64,000 nt of DNA from Pseudomonas frederiksbergensis (GTDB lineage: Bacteria; Pseudomonadota; Gammaproteobacteria; Pseudomonadales; Pseudomonadaceae). Shown here one piece after another: positions 38,541 through 46,908 of this stretch (position 1 is the stretch's first letter; the number at the start of each line of letters is the position of its first letter). The translations under genes and the position numbers were made by a program. The notes under the pieces were generated by a model. That model did not search any database and was not told the DNA's origin. It saw nothing but the letters and a program-made list of their open reading frames with translations. The DNA lies in the NCBI RefSeq assembly GCF_003732275.1, contig NZ_MOBM01000039.1, positions 551,013 to 615,012 of the forward strand. The letters run 5' to 3'.

Positions 38541-39791
38541 ATGCTGAGCTGGGACGAATTCGACAAAGAAGATGACGGCGAAGTCGCTGTAAAAGGCGCC
38601 AACGCCGGCCACGCTTCTGAAGCCAACATGGACCGCCTCGACAGCGCCGGTGGTGCCGCCGCTCAAGAGGCCCGCGCCGTGACCGCGACGGACTCCGCCG
38701 CGATCGCCCGCGCCAAGGCTGCCCTGGATTCCCTCGACGTCGCCGAAGGCCTCGCCGAACTGGAAGGCGCCTCTGCCCGTGTAGCTGTCGATGAAAAGCG
38801 CATGATCAACTGCCGCGCCGACCTCAACCAGCTCGTCCCATTCAAATACGACTGGGCATGGCAGAAGTACCTGGACGGCTGCGCAAACCACTGGATGCCG
38901 CAAGAAGTCAACATGACCGCCGACATCGCCCTCTGGAAAAACCCGGAAGGCCTGACCGACGACGAGCGCCGCATCGTGATGCGCAACCTAGGCTTCTTCT
39001 CCACCGCCGACTCCCTGGTTGCCAACAACCTGGTCCTGGCCGTGTACCGCCTGATCACCAACCCGGAATGCCGCCAGTACATCCTGCGCCAGGCCTTCGA
39101 AGAGGCGATCCACACCCACGCCTACCAGTACTGCATCGAATCGTTGGCCATGGATGAAGGCGAGATCTTCAACATGTACCACGAGATCCCATCGGTCGCG
39201 AAAAAAGCCACCTGGGGCCTGAAATACACCCGTTCGATCTCCGATCCGAAGTTCGAAACCGGCACCGTCGAAACCGACAAAGAGTTGCTGCGCAACCTGA
39301 TCGCCTACTACTGCGTTCTGGAAGGCATCTTCTTCTACTGCGGCTTCACCCAAATCCTCTCCATGGGCCGCCGCAACAAAATGACCGGCGTCGCCGAGCA
39401 GTTCCAGTACATCCTGCGCGACGAATCCATGCACCTGAACTTCGGCATCGACGTGATCAATCAGATCAAAATCGAAAACCCGCATTTGTGGGATGCTGAG
39501 ATGAAGGAAGAAGCGAGCCAGATGATTCTGCAGGGGACTCAGCTGGAGATTGAATACGCTCGGGATACCATGCCTCGTGGGGTGTTGGGGATGAATGCGG
39601 CGATGATGGAGGATTACCTGAAGTTCATCGCTAACCGTCGTTTGTCGCAGATTGGTTTGAAGGAAGAGTACCCAGGTACTACTAACCCGTTCCCTTGGAT
39701 GAGCGAGATTATGGACTTGAAGAAAGAGAAGAACTTCTTTGAGACTCGGGTTATTGAGTATCAGACTGGTGGGGCGTTGAGCTGGGATTGA
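38541..39791 (+). CDS. nrdB: Ribonucleoside-diphosphate reductase class Ia, beta subunit
   Basis: A 416-residue R2 protein carrying the di-iron tyrosyl radical site. Visible iron-ligand motifs: FEEAIHTHAYQYCIE (Glu and His) and LEGIFFYCGF, then RDESMHLNFGIDVIN (Glu, His). The C-terminal tail GGALSWD is expected to dock into NrdA. The N-terminal ~90 residues are an Asp/Ala-rich extension typical of pseudomonad NrdB. nrdA is not in the window, upstream or downstream, so the pair is split here. Confidence 0.95.
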   Translation: MLSWDEFDKEDDGEVAVKGANAGHASEANMDRLDSAGGAAAQEARAVTATDSAAIARAKAALDSLDVAEGLAELEGASARVAVDEKRMINCRADLNQLVPFKYDWAWQKYLDGCANHWMPQEVNMTADIALWKNPEGLTDDERRIVMRNLGFFSTADSLVANNLVLAVYRLITNPECRQYILRQAFEEAIHTHAYQYCIESLAMDEGEIFNMYHEIPSVAKKATWGLKYTRSISDPKFETGTVETDKELLRNLIAYYCVLEGIFFYCGFTQILSMGRRNKMTGVAEQFQYILRDESMHLNFGIDVINQIKIENPHLWDAEMKEEASQMILQGTQLEIEYARDTMPRGVLGMNAAMMEDYLKFIANRRLSQIGLKEEYPGTTNPFPWMSEIMDLKKEKNFFETRVIEYQTGGALSWD

Positions 39792-39842
39792 TTTCCGAAC
39801 TCGCCGTGATTTGACGATGTAAATCGAAAAATCGATTTGCAA

Positions 39843-39872
39843 GAGGCCCCGATCTGATCGGGGCCTTTTTAT
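39843..39872 (+). terminator. Rho-independent terminator of nrdB
   Basis: Stem AGGCCCCGATC / GATCGGGGCCT followed by TTTTTATT. Confidence 0.92.
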
Positions 39873-40198
39873 TGGGTAAGAAAATTCTCACTAATTTCGA
39901 CCTTCGCTACTAAAACTCCTACAACAATTCCAGCACCGTCCGCATTGATGTCGTTTCAGAGCATCTCTAAGCTCTATAGCAGGTGCCTAAGAAACGCCCA
40001 ACGTAGAAGCTGACGTCCTCACGCAGAACCAAGTGCAGTCCCAAAGACATGCGCAATTCTGTGTTTGAAGAAAGCTGCTTGTTGGGATTTCTTACGTCCC
40101 TCTACGTCGGGTTCTGGCCTTCCAAAACTCATGCGTAGAGGTAATGGTTATGCCTACAAAAAATCCACTCCGTTCTCCCTCCGTTTCGGAGAGCGATT
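39873..40198. other. Intergenic region, left edge of accessory block
   Basis: About 325 bases with no convincing gene. Composition becomes more AT-rich than in nrdB. A short hairpin CTCCGTTTCGGAG (40179-40191) overlaps the ribosome-binding site of the next gene. Confidence 0.4.
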
Positions 40199-40732
40199 AT
40201 GTCTGACCCCTTCGTTCCAACCATTTTCACCCGCCAAAAAATCTACCTTCACGCCCTCCTTCTGGAAAACCAGCCATGGTTCTGCGCCCGCGATTTTGGT
40301 CGCTTAATGGGGTTTCATCTGAATGATCGTGTGGTCAGCAAGCTGGATGAAGATCAGCGGCATACGCTGTTGATTGAGTACCACGGCCAACCGGAGAAGA
40401 GGCTAATGCTCAGCGAATCCGGTGTATATGCATTGTTGGTGTATCACTACGCTCCGGGGAATCGGTTATTGCGTGAGTGGTTGACTCATCAGGTGGTACC
40501 GGCTTTACGCGATGCGGGGCAAGAGAAAAAAGCGGATCGGCCGATGTTGAGTTTGTTGGATTGGCCGGAGATGTCGTTGAGTCTGTTGCATTGGCAGGAT
40601 GAAGGCTGGATTCGGCTGCGGGACATGCCTTATCTGTTGCTCAATCGCACGCGGCGGCGGGTGCCGGTGGTTAAGCCTTGGTGGCGGAAGGTTGTGGAGG
40701 TGTTTGAGTCTTCGAAGCATTCGGTGGGTTAG
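40199..40732 (+). CDS. Bro-N (phage antirepressor-like) domain protein
   Basis: A 177-residue protein. Residues ~10-110 look like a Bro-N domain: WFCARDFGRLMGFHLNDRVV, KLDEDQRHTLLI, MLSESGVYALLVYHYAPGNR and LREWLTHQVVPALRDAG. Bro-N domains bind DNA and are common in phages and in single chromosomal genes of Pseudomonas. The C-terminal part (SLLDWPEMSLSLLHWQDEG, then RTRRRVPVVKPWWRK) is basic and Trp-rich and not familiar. A GGAG site lies 7 bases upstream, partly in a small hairpin. Confidence 0.72.
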   Translation: MSDPFVPTIFTRQKIYLHALLLENQPWFCARDFGRLMGFHLNDRVVSKLDEDQRHTLLIEYHGQPEKRLMLSESGVYALLVYHYAPGNRLLREWLTHQVVPALRDAGQEKKADRPMLSLLDWPEMSLSLLHWQDEGWIRLRDMPYLLLNRTRRRVPVVKPWWRKVVEVFESSKHSVG

Positions 40733-40824
40733 AGCGACGGTGTTTTTGTAGGATCGCTTGAGCGATACGTCGGTCTTTTCTGTAGGAATTTTCGTAGACA
40801 GGTGTAATGGCCACTCAGTATCGT

Positions 40825-40845
40825 CCGAGGGTTTTCAACCCTCGG
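40825..40845 (+). promoter_or_regulatory. Hairpin occupying the ribosome-binding region of the HNH gene
   Basis: CCGAGGGTT-TTC-AACCCTCGG is a perfect 9-bp stem with a 3-base loop that ends 7 bases before the ATG. No T-run follows, so it is unlikely to be a plain terminator. It could be an operator or a translation-blocking structure. Confidence 0.55.
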
Positions 40846-40852
40846 CGATTGT

Positions 40853-41566
40853 ATGAGCGAAAAAAAGAAAGACAGCGACTGGAGCGTTTCGGAGATTAAG
40901 GCGGCGGTGGATGCCTATCTGAAGATGCTCGCCCTAGAGCTAAGCGGCCAGAAATTCGTTAAGACCGATCAGAATCTTGCTCTGCGCGAAACGGCCTTAC
41001 CAACCCGCACCAAAGGCTCTGTCGAATTCCGAATGCAGAACATCTCTACGGTTCTGATGAAGATGGATAGGGAATTCATCAAGGGGTACAAGCCTGCCAA
41101 AAACGTTGGTTCGAATGTTGAGCGATTAATTCGAGCAGCGCTAACTGAAAGAGGCATTCAGCCTGGTGACCCCACCGCTCCGACAGCCGATGAAGAAACG
41201 CTAGAACGCCGCGCGGCTGCGCTTCAGAAGCAAAAGAGAAAGGAACCGCCGGAGGGCATTCTGAAACCGAAGCGAGCACCAAGCTCAAGCACGGCATATG
41301 TTCGTGATCCAGAAGTCAGAGCCTGGGTTCGAAATGACGCCGAAGGTCGTTGCGAAGGTTGTGGTGAGCCAGCTCCGTTTCAAAAACTTGGTTTGCCTTT
41401 TCTGGAAGTTCACCACGTAAAGCCACTTGCCGAAAAAGGTTCGGACCGCATCACCAACGCTGTAGCGTTGTGCCCGAACTGTCATCGGAGCTGCCACCAT
41501 TCCGACAAAAAAACTGAGCTCACAGCGTTACTTTATAAGCAGGTCGCGCGGCTAATTCCCGAGTAA
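40853..41566 (+). CDS. HNH endonuclease (McrA-like)
   Basis: A 237-residue protein. The N-terminal domain (SVSEIKAAVDAYLKMLALE to about residue 95; FRMQNISTVL) resembles the specificity domain of small McrA-like HNH proteins. A charged linker follows, then the HNH nuclease: CEGCGEPAPF, LEVHHVKPLAEKGSDRITN, AVALCPNCHR, with two CxxC zinc pairs and the catalytic HH...N...H set complete. Such proteins restrict modified or foreign DNA or act in phage defence. There is no good Shine-Dalgarno site; a hairpin occupies that place. Confidence 0.85.
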   Translation: MSEKKKDSDWSVSEIKAAVDAYLKMLALELSGQKFVKTDQNLALRETALPTRTKGSVEFRMQNISTVLMKMDREFIKGYKPAKNVGSNVERLIRAALTERGIQPGDPTAPTADEETLERRAAALQKQKRKEPPEGILKPKRAPSSSTAYVRDPEVRAWVRNDAEGRCEGCGEPAPFQKLGLPFLEVHHVKPLAEKGSDRITNAVALCPNCHRSCHHSDKKTELTALLYKQVARLIPE

Positions 41567-41582
41567 CCAGATTGAACGCTGT

Positions 41583-41630
41583 CCGTGGCGAGGAAGCTTG
41601 CTCCCGTTCGGCTGCGCAGCAGTCGCCAAG
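41583..41630. repeat. Degenerate dispersed repeat fragment
   Basis: GTGGCGAGGAAGCTTGCTCCC followed by CGGCTGCGCAGCAGTCGC resembles a decayed copy of another Pseudomonas intergenic repeat family. It has no paired arm nearby. Confidence 0.45.
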
Positions 41631-41757
41631 CGAACAACTCGTTATGCCAGACCTGCCGCGCTTGCCGGTTTTAGCCCCCCCAGGACATCATCGATGGTTT
41701 TGTCGAGCTGAGCGTCTGGCGTCTCAAGTTTCTACCCTGCGGATTTTGCGCCATCAC

Positions 41758-42186
41758 TCATTCGGCCGCCCCCTTATCGCCATCCTTGGTCTTCGTTGTG
41801 GCTCGCAACGTAGCCACTCTATTAAGCTGTCCTGCGGACTTGCGTTTAGGATTGGCGCCGCGAACGGGCGCTTTGGAAACCGGCTTTTGCTGCCCAAGCG
41901 GCGGCGTGTAAAGGGTTGTGGCAGCCATGGTCAGCCCCAGGCGCAACCCGAATTTCCTCAAGATTGAGTCGATGGTGCTAATGGTCGGATTACCCTTGTC
42001 CTTCTCGATCTGGTACAGGGCCTTGGTCGACATGTTGCACATGGCAGCAAAGGTTTCCTGATCCAGACCGGTCACCTCAAGCCGTAGCCGGCGAATAGCG
42101 GTTCCCAAGGTTTCGATCCCCGTCACATGCTGCATGACGATGTCGTCAATGAGTTCCCTGCGCCGTTCGTTGGTGTTCTCTTTCAT
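41758..42186 (-). CDS. hipB: HipB-like XRE antitoxin
   Basis: A 142-residue protein with an XRE helix-turn-helix (LDQETFAAMCNMSTKALYQI, then EKDKGNPTISTIDSILRKFG). The C-terminal ~50 residues are a basic, Lys/Arg/Ala-rich tail absent from short HipB proteins. It overlaps the end of hipA by 4 bases (ATGA), so it is translated after the toxin. It probably binds the paired palindromes upstream of hipA and neutralises HipA. Confidence 0.8.
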   Translation of the reverse strand: MKENTNERRRELIDDIVMQHVTGIETLGTAIRRLRLEVTGLDQETFAAMCNMSTKALYQIEKDKGNPTISTIDSILRKFGLRLGLTMAATTLYTPPLGQQKPVSKAPVRGANPKRKSAGQLNRVATLRATTKTKDGDKGAAE

Positions 42187-43499
42187 CGCAGCCCCCATTC
42201 AACCAGGCGCTGATCCAAATTGTTCATTGGAATAGACTGGGCGCGCCTCACTTCCTCTGGAAGATCGACCAGCAGATCCGGCAAAGCTCTAAATGTCTCA
42301 GCTGCTTCGAGCAGACGCTCGAAGAGCACGTCAGGGCTCACCACGTCCTGGAAGTATCCGCAGATCGTTCTCCAGTCAGGACTTCCCATATGCTCGGGCT
42401 TCCACTTGGTGACTCGAGTAACGCCCTCCGGATCGAGCACCATCGGTGCAAGGTCGTATATCGGCGCCAGCTCGAATTTGCCCCGATACCTGAAAATGGC
42501 CGTGTTGCGCCCATGGTTATCCGAATTCCCCAGGATACGGTTCAGCAGGTCACGGCGCAGGTATTCAAATACCAGTTCCTCAAGCTCTCCCTCCTGCCCA
42601 TTCGTACGCCACAGGTGGATCAGGCGGCTGAGCACATCCTCATGATTCATCCTCGAACCAGGCTCGGTGTTCCCACACACTGAATAAATCGACTCGACCG
42701 GAATCCTCTCCACCACGCCGCTGGCGACTCGCCGATCAAAGCGCGGCATCCACAGACTTGGCTTAGCGGCTTCCTCAAGCACCAGTTCATCTGTGGATAT
42801 CGTGTTCAAACCGAGCTGGGATATCGCTTTGTAGTAGTGGTACTCGGCCCGCAGGATGTTCTTGTCGCGCTCAGTAGCTTGGTTGCGAGCAAACTTCACC
42901 AACCAATGGCGACGCGCAAGCTCGTCAGAAAGCATCGCATCGGCATGAAGCGCTCCATCCTCATCCTCAACCATAATCAGCTTTGGAGCTTCCCCCTGAG
43001 CGCCCGTAGCACCGCCTAGCGCAGCGCCAGATTCATAGGCGTATTCGAGGAAGTCATTTGTTCTGTCTACGACTTCTTTGCGCGCAAAGGCCTCCTTGCG
43101 AGTCTGATCGATATGCTCGAAAGACTCCTTCACGCGCAAGTGCCCAATGGGCGAGGGCGTGCAGCGACTCAGGAGGAAAAAGCTCATGTCCATGCCATCA
43201 GGCTTTTCCCCACCGAATCGCTTCTGCAACGATTTACGAGCAGCGCCGGCCGGTATGATGTCGTAGATAAATGGGGGATAGCCTTTGCTATCGACAGGGT
43301 TCCAGCTCAGCGGAAGGTTCACGCTGATGGCGGGCTCGAACGGCGTCTCTAGTTTATCGATGAAATCGACCAAGTAATGCTGGTCGTAAGATGCGCTGCA
43401 TCGCGACTCATCAACCTTCTGAACGTTCGACACAGAAAGCGTCATTGCATCGCGCCAATGGCCTTCAATGAAAGTCTGGATCGTGAGTTTTCCTAACAT
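42183..43499 (-). CDS. hipA: HipA-like serine/threonine kinase toxin
   Basis: A 438-residue HipA family kinase. Visible: N-subdomain (LPLSWNPVDSKGYPPFIYDI, then IIPAGAARKSLQKRFG), a GGATGAQGEAPKLIM loop (ATP-binding P-loop-like), HWLVKFARN (nucleotide-binding Lys), the catalytic loop LLNRILGNSDNHGRNTAIF (Asp and Asn of the HGRN type) and the metal-binding FELAPIYDLAPM. Related toxins phosphorylate aminoacyl-tRNA synthetases and arrest growth. The start at MLGKLTIQTF is preferred because the longer frame from 43535 would run through the operator. No clear ribosome-binding site precedes it. Confidence 0.82.
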   Translation of the reverse strand: MLGKLTIQTFIEGHWRDAMTLSVSNVQKVDESRCSASYDQHYLVDFIDKLETPFEPAISVNLPLSWNPVDSKGYPPFIYDIIPAGAARKSLQKRFGGEKPDGMDMSFFLLSRCTPSPIGHLRVKESFEHIDQTRKEAFARKEVVDRTNDFLEYAYESGAALGGATGAQGEAPKLIMVEDEDGALHADAMLSDELARRHWLVKFARNQATERDKNILRAEYHYYKAISQLGLNTISTDELVLEEAAKPSLWMPRFDRRVASGVVERIPVESIYSVCGNTEPGSRMNHEDVLSRLIHLWRTNGQEGELEELVFEYLRRDLLNRILGNSDNHGRNTAIFRYRGKFELAPIYDLAPMVLDPEGVTRVTKWKPEHMGSPDWRTICGYFQDVVSPDVLFERLLEAAETFRALPDLLVDLPEEVRRAQSIPMNNLDQRLVEWGLR

Positions 43500-43511
43500 G
43501 GTGCGCCATAC

Positions 43512-43619
43512 AATCGGAACTATGATGCCGACCACTGTGGCTCAACCCTTCTTTTTCAGCAATATAATTCTGATTACCTAGGAAACCCAACTCATAATCG
43601 GCATTGTAATGCCGACTAC
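43512..43619 (-). promoter_or_regulatory. hipA promoter with two operator-like palindromes
   Basis: Site 1 (43596-43619) contains the perfect 8-bp inverted repeat TCGGCATT-GT-AATGCCGA. Site 2 (43512-43533, AATCGGAACTATGATGCCGA) keeps the outer half-sites TCGG and GCCGA. They start 84 bp apart, eight DNA turns. Between them on the minus strand, TTGGGT and TTATAT are spaced 17 bp and could be the promoter. The arrangement fits cooperative autorepression by HipB. Confidence 0.6.
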
Positions 43620-43650
43620 ATCGGGCTTGGTGGCTGCGTTGGTTATGGGA

Positions 43651-43668
43651 ATCGCGAGCAGGCTCGCA
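43651..43668. repeat. Single truncated REP arm
   Basis: ATCGCGAGCAGGCTCGCA has no inverted partner, unlike all other REPs in the window. It lies between hipA and the next gene. Confidence 0.6.
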
Positions 43669-43758
43669 CAGATTTTGCACCGCGTCGAAAACAGTCAGTG
43701 CAACCCGCCCCGCCTCCCGCTATTAATACCCTTCCCCACTCAAGGACCCGAGCCCTCC

Positions 43759-44748
43759 ATGAAATTCGACCTCGCCTACTGCCTCAGCCTCGACGACAAG
43801 CTGTCGATCTATGACGTGCGCGATTTGAATTTCGACGAGACGATGGAGTTCGATTCCGCCAAGGAACACTTCCAATGCCCCAACGATGCCTGCCGTTCGG
43901 CGTTTGATGCGACCAACGTGTTGGGGACGTTCAACGCCAAAAATGTGAATTACGTACGCACGCCGCACTTCAAGAACATACCCAGCACGCGGCATGTCGA
44001 GGGTTGTCCTTATGTCAGCCTGAAGACGCCGGCCTCAGGGTTGGAGGCGGATGGTGCGGAATCGGATAACGGTCGGGAGGAGCATTTTCCGTCGGAGTTG
44101 TTGCTGACTCGGCGTGAGTATGTGCGTAAGCCGTCCAACCCGGCGGTGGCGGCGGATGTTGTGCGCGATGAGCCGCGAGTGCCTTCAGCAGCCAGTAACG
44201 TCGAGCATCCGAGCCGGGAGTCGGCGCCGGACAAGACCAGTGTCTTCGCCCACCCGGTTGAGTGTTTTGTGTCGAACTTCGAGGACAAGGAGCTGCTCAA
44301 GCGCATGCCGTTGAAGATTGGCGAGCACACGGCGCCTTATGGGTCGTTCTTCAAGAGGATCGAATACCTGCAGGACAACAAGGGGCTGATTTACTGGGGC
44401 AAGATCAAGGAGATCAAGGATTACACCCAGAGCTTTCGCATCGATTTCGAACAGAAGGTCTGGTTCAAGCAACCGGACGAGGCGAAGAAGAAGCCTTATT
44501 CGGTGAATGTTTACCTGAGCAAGAAGCTGATCGACAACTACCGCAAGCGCAAAGCGTTTCTGGAAGAGATCAAGCACGCCATCGACAGTGAGGCGCAGTT
44601 GTATTGCTTCTTTTATGGGGTGACGCCGGAGTTGAAGCAGGTGCCGAGCAAGAAAAACCCCGAGCAAACGTTCGGGGTGTTCAGTGCCAATATCGAGAAC
44701 CTGGATCACTTCATTATTCGTGAAGCGCCGGGGTTGGCGGCAGGCTAG
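43759..44748 (+). CDS. Unrecognised protein with CoiA-like zinc ribbon at N-terminus (329 aa)
   Basis: The start ATG is at 43759, after AAGGACCCGAGCCCTCC. Residues ~35-85 contain CPNDACRSAFD, RTPHFKNIPSTRHVEGC, a Cys4/His pattern like the zinc region of competence CoiA-type proteins (CPxC ... HF ... C). A low-complexity, charged linker (about 95-175) follows. The C-terminal domain (IYWGKIKEIKDYTQSFRIDF, then KPYSVNVYLSKKLIDNYRKR) is beta-strand rich with basic residues and could be an OB-like nucleic-acid-binding fold. This is inference. Base composition is similar to the chromosome. It sits beside hipAB and the HNH nuclease. Confidence 0.65.
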   Translation: MKFDLAYCLSLDDKLSIYDVRDLNFDETMEFDSAKEHFQCPNDACRSAFDATNVLGTFNAKNVNYVRTPHFKNIPSTRHVEGCPYVSLKTPASGLEADGAESDNGREEHFPSELLLTRREYVRKPSNPAVAADVVRDEPRVPSAASNVEHPSRESAPDKTSVFAHPVECFVSNFEDKELLKRMPLKIGEHTAPYGSFFKRIEYLQDNKGLIYWGKIKEIKDYTQSFRIDFEQKVWFKQPDEAKKKPYSVNVYLSKKLIDNYRKRKAFLEEIKHAIDSEAQLYCFFYGVTPELKQVPSKKNPEQTFGVFSANIENLDHFIIREAPGLAAG

Positions 44749-44751
44749 GGA

Positions 44752-45942
44752 TTAGTCCTTGGGCAGTTCGAGTTTGACCGCGCCGGGATGTTGCTTGACC
44801 ACGGCGTACGGCAACACTGACCAGCCCGGATCATCGCAATTGCGTTGCACGCGGGCGAAGTACGGTCCCAGGTACAGGCCTTTTGCGGTGAAGTACCAGT
44901 TGGAATAACCCCAAACGCTTTCGTCGGTGTAGTCGCAGTCGTTCTCGTCCGTCGGTTTCTGCATTTCGCCGGGGTAGAGCGTGGTGAATTGCTTGATCAG
45001 CCACGGTACGAACTCTTCGCGCTGATAGGTGAATCGCGCGTTGTTCTCTTCCTCGGTCAAGGATGTGTCGCCCGCACTGTTGCGATCGGCGTGCAGCAGC
45101 GGCTTGCCTTTGCCAACCCACAACACGTCTTCCAGCGACAGGCTATGACCGGTGTGGACGTCGAGGTTGATCGGCGAATTGCCAAAATCCGGGTGAGCGC
45201 CGCCGCAGCTGTAGCCGGTGGAGATGTTCAGGCTGACCACATCGGGCGATAGGAATTGGGGCGCGACACCTTGATCGAACTCGGCAAATTCCCCGCCTTG
45301 CAGCAAACAACCGTGATAGCTGATGACTTCGCTCCAGAGCCGCTCCAACAATTGCTGATTGACCCGCTGCTGGTCGGCTTTGGGGTAGCCGGACTCGATG
45401 CTGAACATGGAGAGAGTGGACTCGGGCTGGGTCCACCATTGCAGGTCGTAACCCATGAAGGACTCTTTCTTGCCCGGTTTGAGCTTCAAGCCTTGCAGGC
45501 GAAGATATTCATAAGGATCGCTTTTCGGCAGCGCGGCGATGAAGGGCAAGGCGTCCGCCGCCGGTGCCGGGAGCTTGGCCTCGGTCAACTGCATTTGCAG
45601 GATTTTGCCCTTGGGGCTTTTCCATTCGCCCTGCCAGCCGTTGGCCGTTTCTTGCAGCGTCAGGGTCGGCAGGGGTTTTTCGTCGCCGTAGCGGTTGTTG
45701 CCTTCGACTAGCGTCAGGGTCTTTTCTTGCAGCGAGCCGCTCAGTTCCAGGTCGCGATGGTATCTCTCATAGAAGTAGCGGCCGGTGACTTCGTCAGGCT
45801 GAAAGAGGTTCATTTCCAGCACGATCGGCATCTTGCCCAACGTACCGGTGAACACTCGTCTCCCATCCTCGGCATGAGCCGTGGAACACAACATGAATAA
45901 CAACGCGGCGACTGGTGCCAGACGTAACAATCCTTTGAGCAT
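44752..45942 (-). CDS. Exported DUF3298/RsiV-like protein
   Basis: A 396-residue protein with signal peptide (LLRLAPVAALLFMLCSTAHA, cleaved before EDGRR). The N-terminal half (GTLGKMPIVLEMNLFQPDEV, YFYERYHRDLELSG) looks like a beta-rich ligand-binding fold. The C-terminal half has the DUF3298 signature (TGYSCGGAHPDFGNSPINLD, then HTGHSLSLEDVLWVG). Four cysteines suggest disulphides in the periplasm. Function unknown. Confidence 0.8.
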   Translation of the reverse strand: MLKGLLRLAPVAALLFMLCSTAHAEDGRRVFTGTLGKMPIVLEMNLFQPDEVTGRYFYERYHRDLELSGSLQEKTLTLVEGNNRYGDEKPLPTLTLQETANGWQGEWKSPKGKILQMQLTEAKLPAPAADALPFIAALPKSDPYEYLRLQGLKLKPGKKESFMGYDLQWWTQPESTLSMFSIESGYPKADQQRVNQQLLERLWSEVISYHGCLLQGGEFAEFDQGVAPQFLSPDVVSLNISTGYSCGGAHPDFGNSPINLDVHTGHSLSLEDVLWVGKGKPLLHADRNSAGDTSLTEEENNARFTYQREEFVPWLIKQFTTLYPGEMQKPTDENDCDYTDESVWGYSNWYFTAKGLYLGPYFARVQRNCDDPGWSVLPYAVVKQHPGAVKLELPKD

Positions 45943-46056
45943 GAATCGATCCCTGAATGAGTCGGAAGCAGCGCCGGGCAGGTTGAAGGCGGCGCAGGTT
46001 GAACGAGGACGGATTATGGCGAGGTTGCAGGAGGGAATCGAGCCTCATTGCGCACT

Positions 46057-46875
46057 TCACTTCATCGCCATACTCAGCATCACCAAAACCAGCAAACCAA
46101 TATAAACCCGCGCATGCACCCGATCCGGTATCCGCCCGATCCACGGCGTCGCCAGCCGAATCCCCACCAGCGACCCAGCCGTCAGCACCGCAAACGCCAG
46201 CACATCCACATAACCGACAAACCACGGCCCCAGATCAAACTCGGTAAATCCCGCCATCGCCATGTAAGTCAGCGTCCCGGCCACTGCAACCGGCAAACTC
46301 AACGGATTGGCCATCGACGTTGCCTTAGACATGCTCAGCCCACAACGCCGCAGCAACGGCACGGTCATGACGCTGCCGCCCACGCCAAGAAACGTGGCGA
46401 TGGTGCCGATGCCTACACCGCCGCCCGACACTTCTGCCCTGCCCAATCGCCGTGGGATTACGGCGTCAGACTGTATGAGAAAACCGCGTCGGAACAAGCA
46501 GTCCAGAATGGTCACTCCGAGGTAGGCGATGAAGGCAAAACGGATCAGTTCGCCACTTGCCCACATCGCGGCAACGGCTCCGACGATAGCGCCCAGGCCG
46601 ATGAATCCGCCCAACGGCCACACGTAATGGCGAATGAGATTACCGGCGCGGTGATGTTTTGCGGTGGCGATCAGAGCGTTGACGATCATCACGCAGATCG
46701 AGGTGGCCACGGCGATGTGCATCGCCGACTGATTGATGGGATCGTCGGCGCCGTGACTGGCCGTGAGCATGCGGTACAACAAGGGCACGACGACGAATCC
46801 GCCGCCGAAGCCGAACAGCACGGCGGTGACGCCGGTCATGCAGCCAAAGAGTGCCAGCAAGAGGTAGAAGAACAT
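46057..46875 (-). CDS. TauE/SafE family permease (sulfite exporter-like)
   Basis: A 272-residue protein with about eight membrane helices. The two characteristic half-repeats are visible: FGFGGGFVVVPLLYRML (residues 21-37) and IATFLGVGGSVMTVPLLRRC (about 158-177). Family members export sulfite, sulfoacetate or related organic anions; substrate here is unknown. It is divergent from the AraC regulator at 47100, with a REPIN in the gap. Confidence 0.88.
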   Translation of the reverse strand: MFFYLLLALFGCMTGVTAVLFGFGGGFVVVPLLYRMLTASHGADDPINQSAMHIAVATSICVMIVNALIATAKHHRAGNLIRHYVWPLGGFIGLGAIVGAVAAMWASGELIRFAFIAYLGVTILDCLFRRGFLIQSDAVIPRRLGRAEVSGGGVGIGTIATFLGVGGSVMTVPLLRRCGLSMSKATSMANPLSLPVAVAGTLTYMAMAGFTEFDLGPWFVGYVDVLAFAVLTAGSLVGIRLATPWIGRIPDRVHARVYIGLLVLVMLSMAMK

Positions 46876-46908
46876 CGCGCATCGTCCGTTGGCTGAGAGT
46901 GAAAGAAC

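Noticed and set aside
38342..38575. 77-residue frame in the nrdB leader
   Set aside because: No ribosome-binding site, composition unlike a protein, and it overlaps the nrdB start in another frame.
39873..44750. A complete integrative element or prophage
   Set aside because: No integrase, attachment repeats, tRNA edge or structural phage gene was found; a Bro-N gene alone is not enough.
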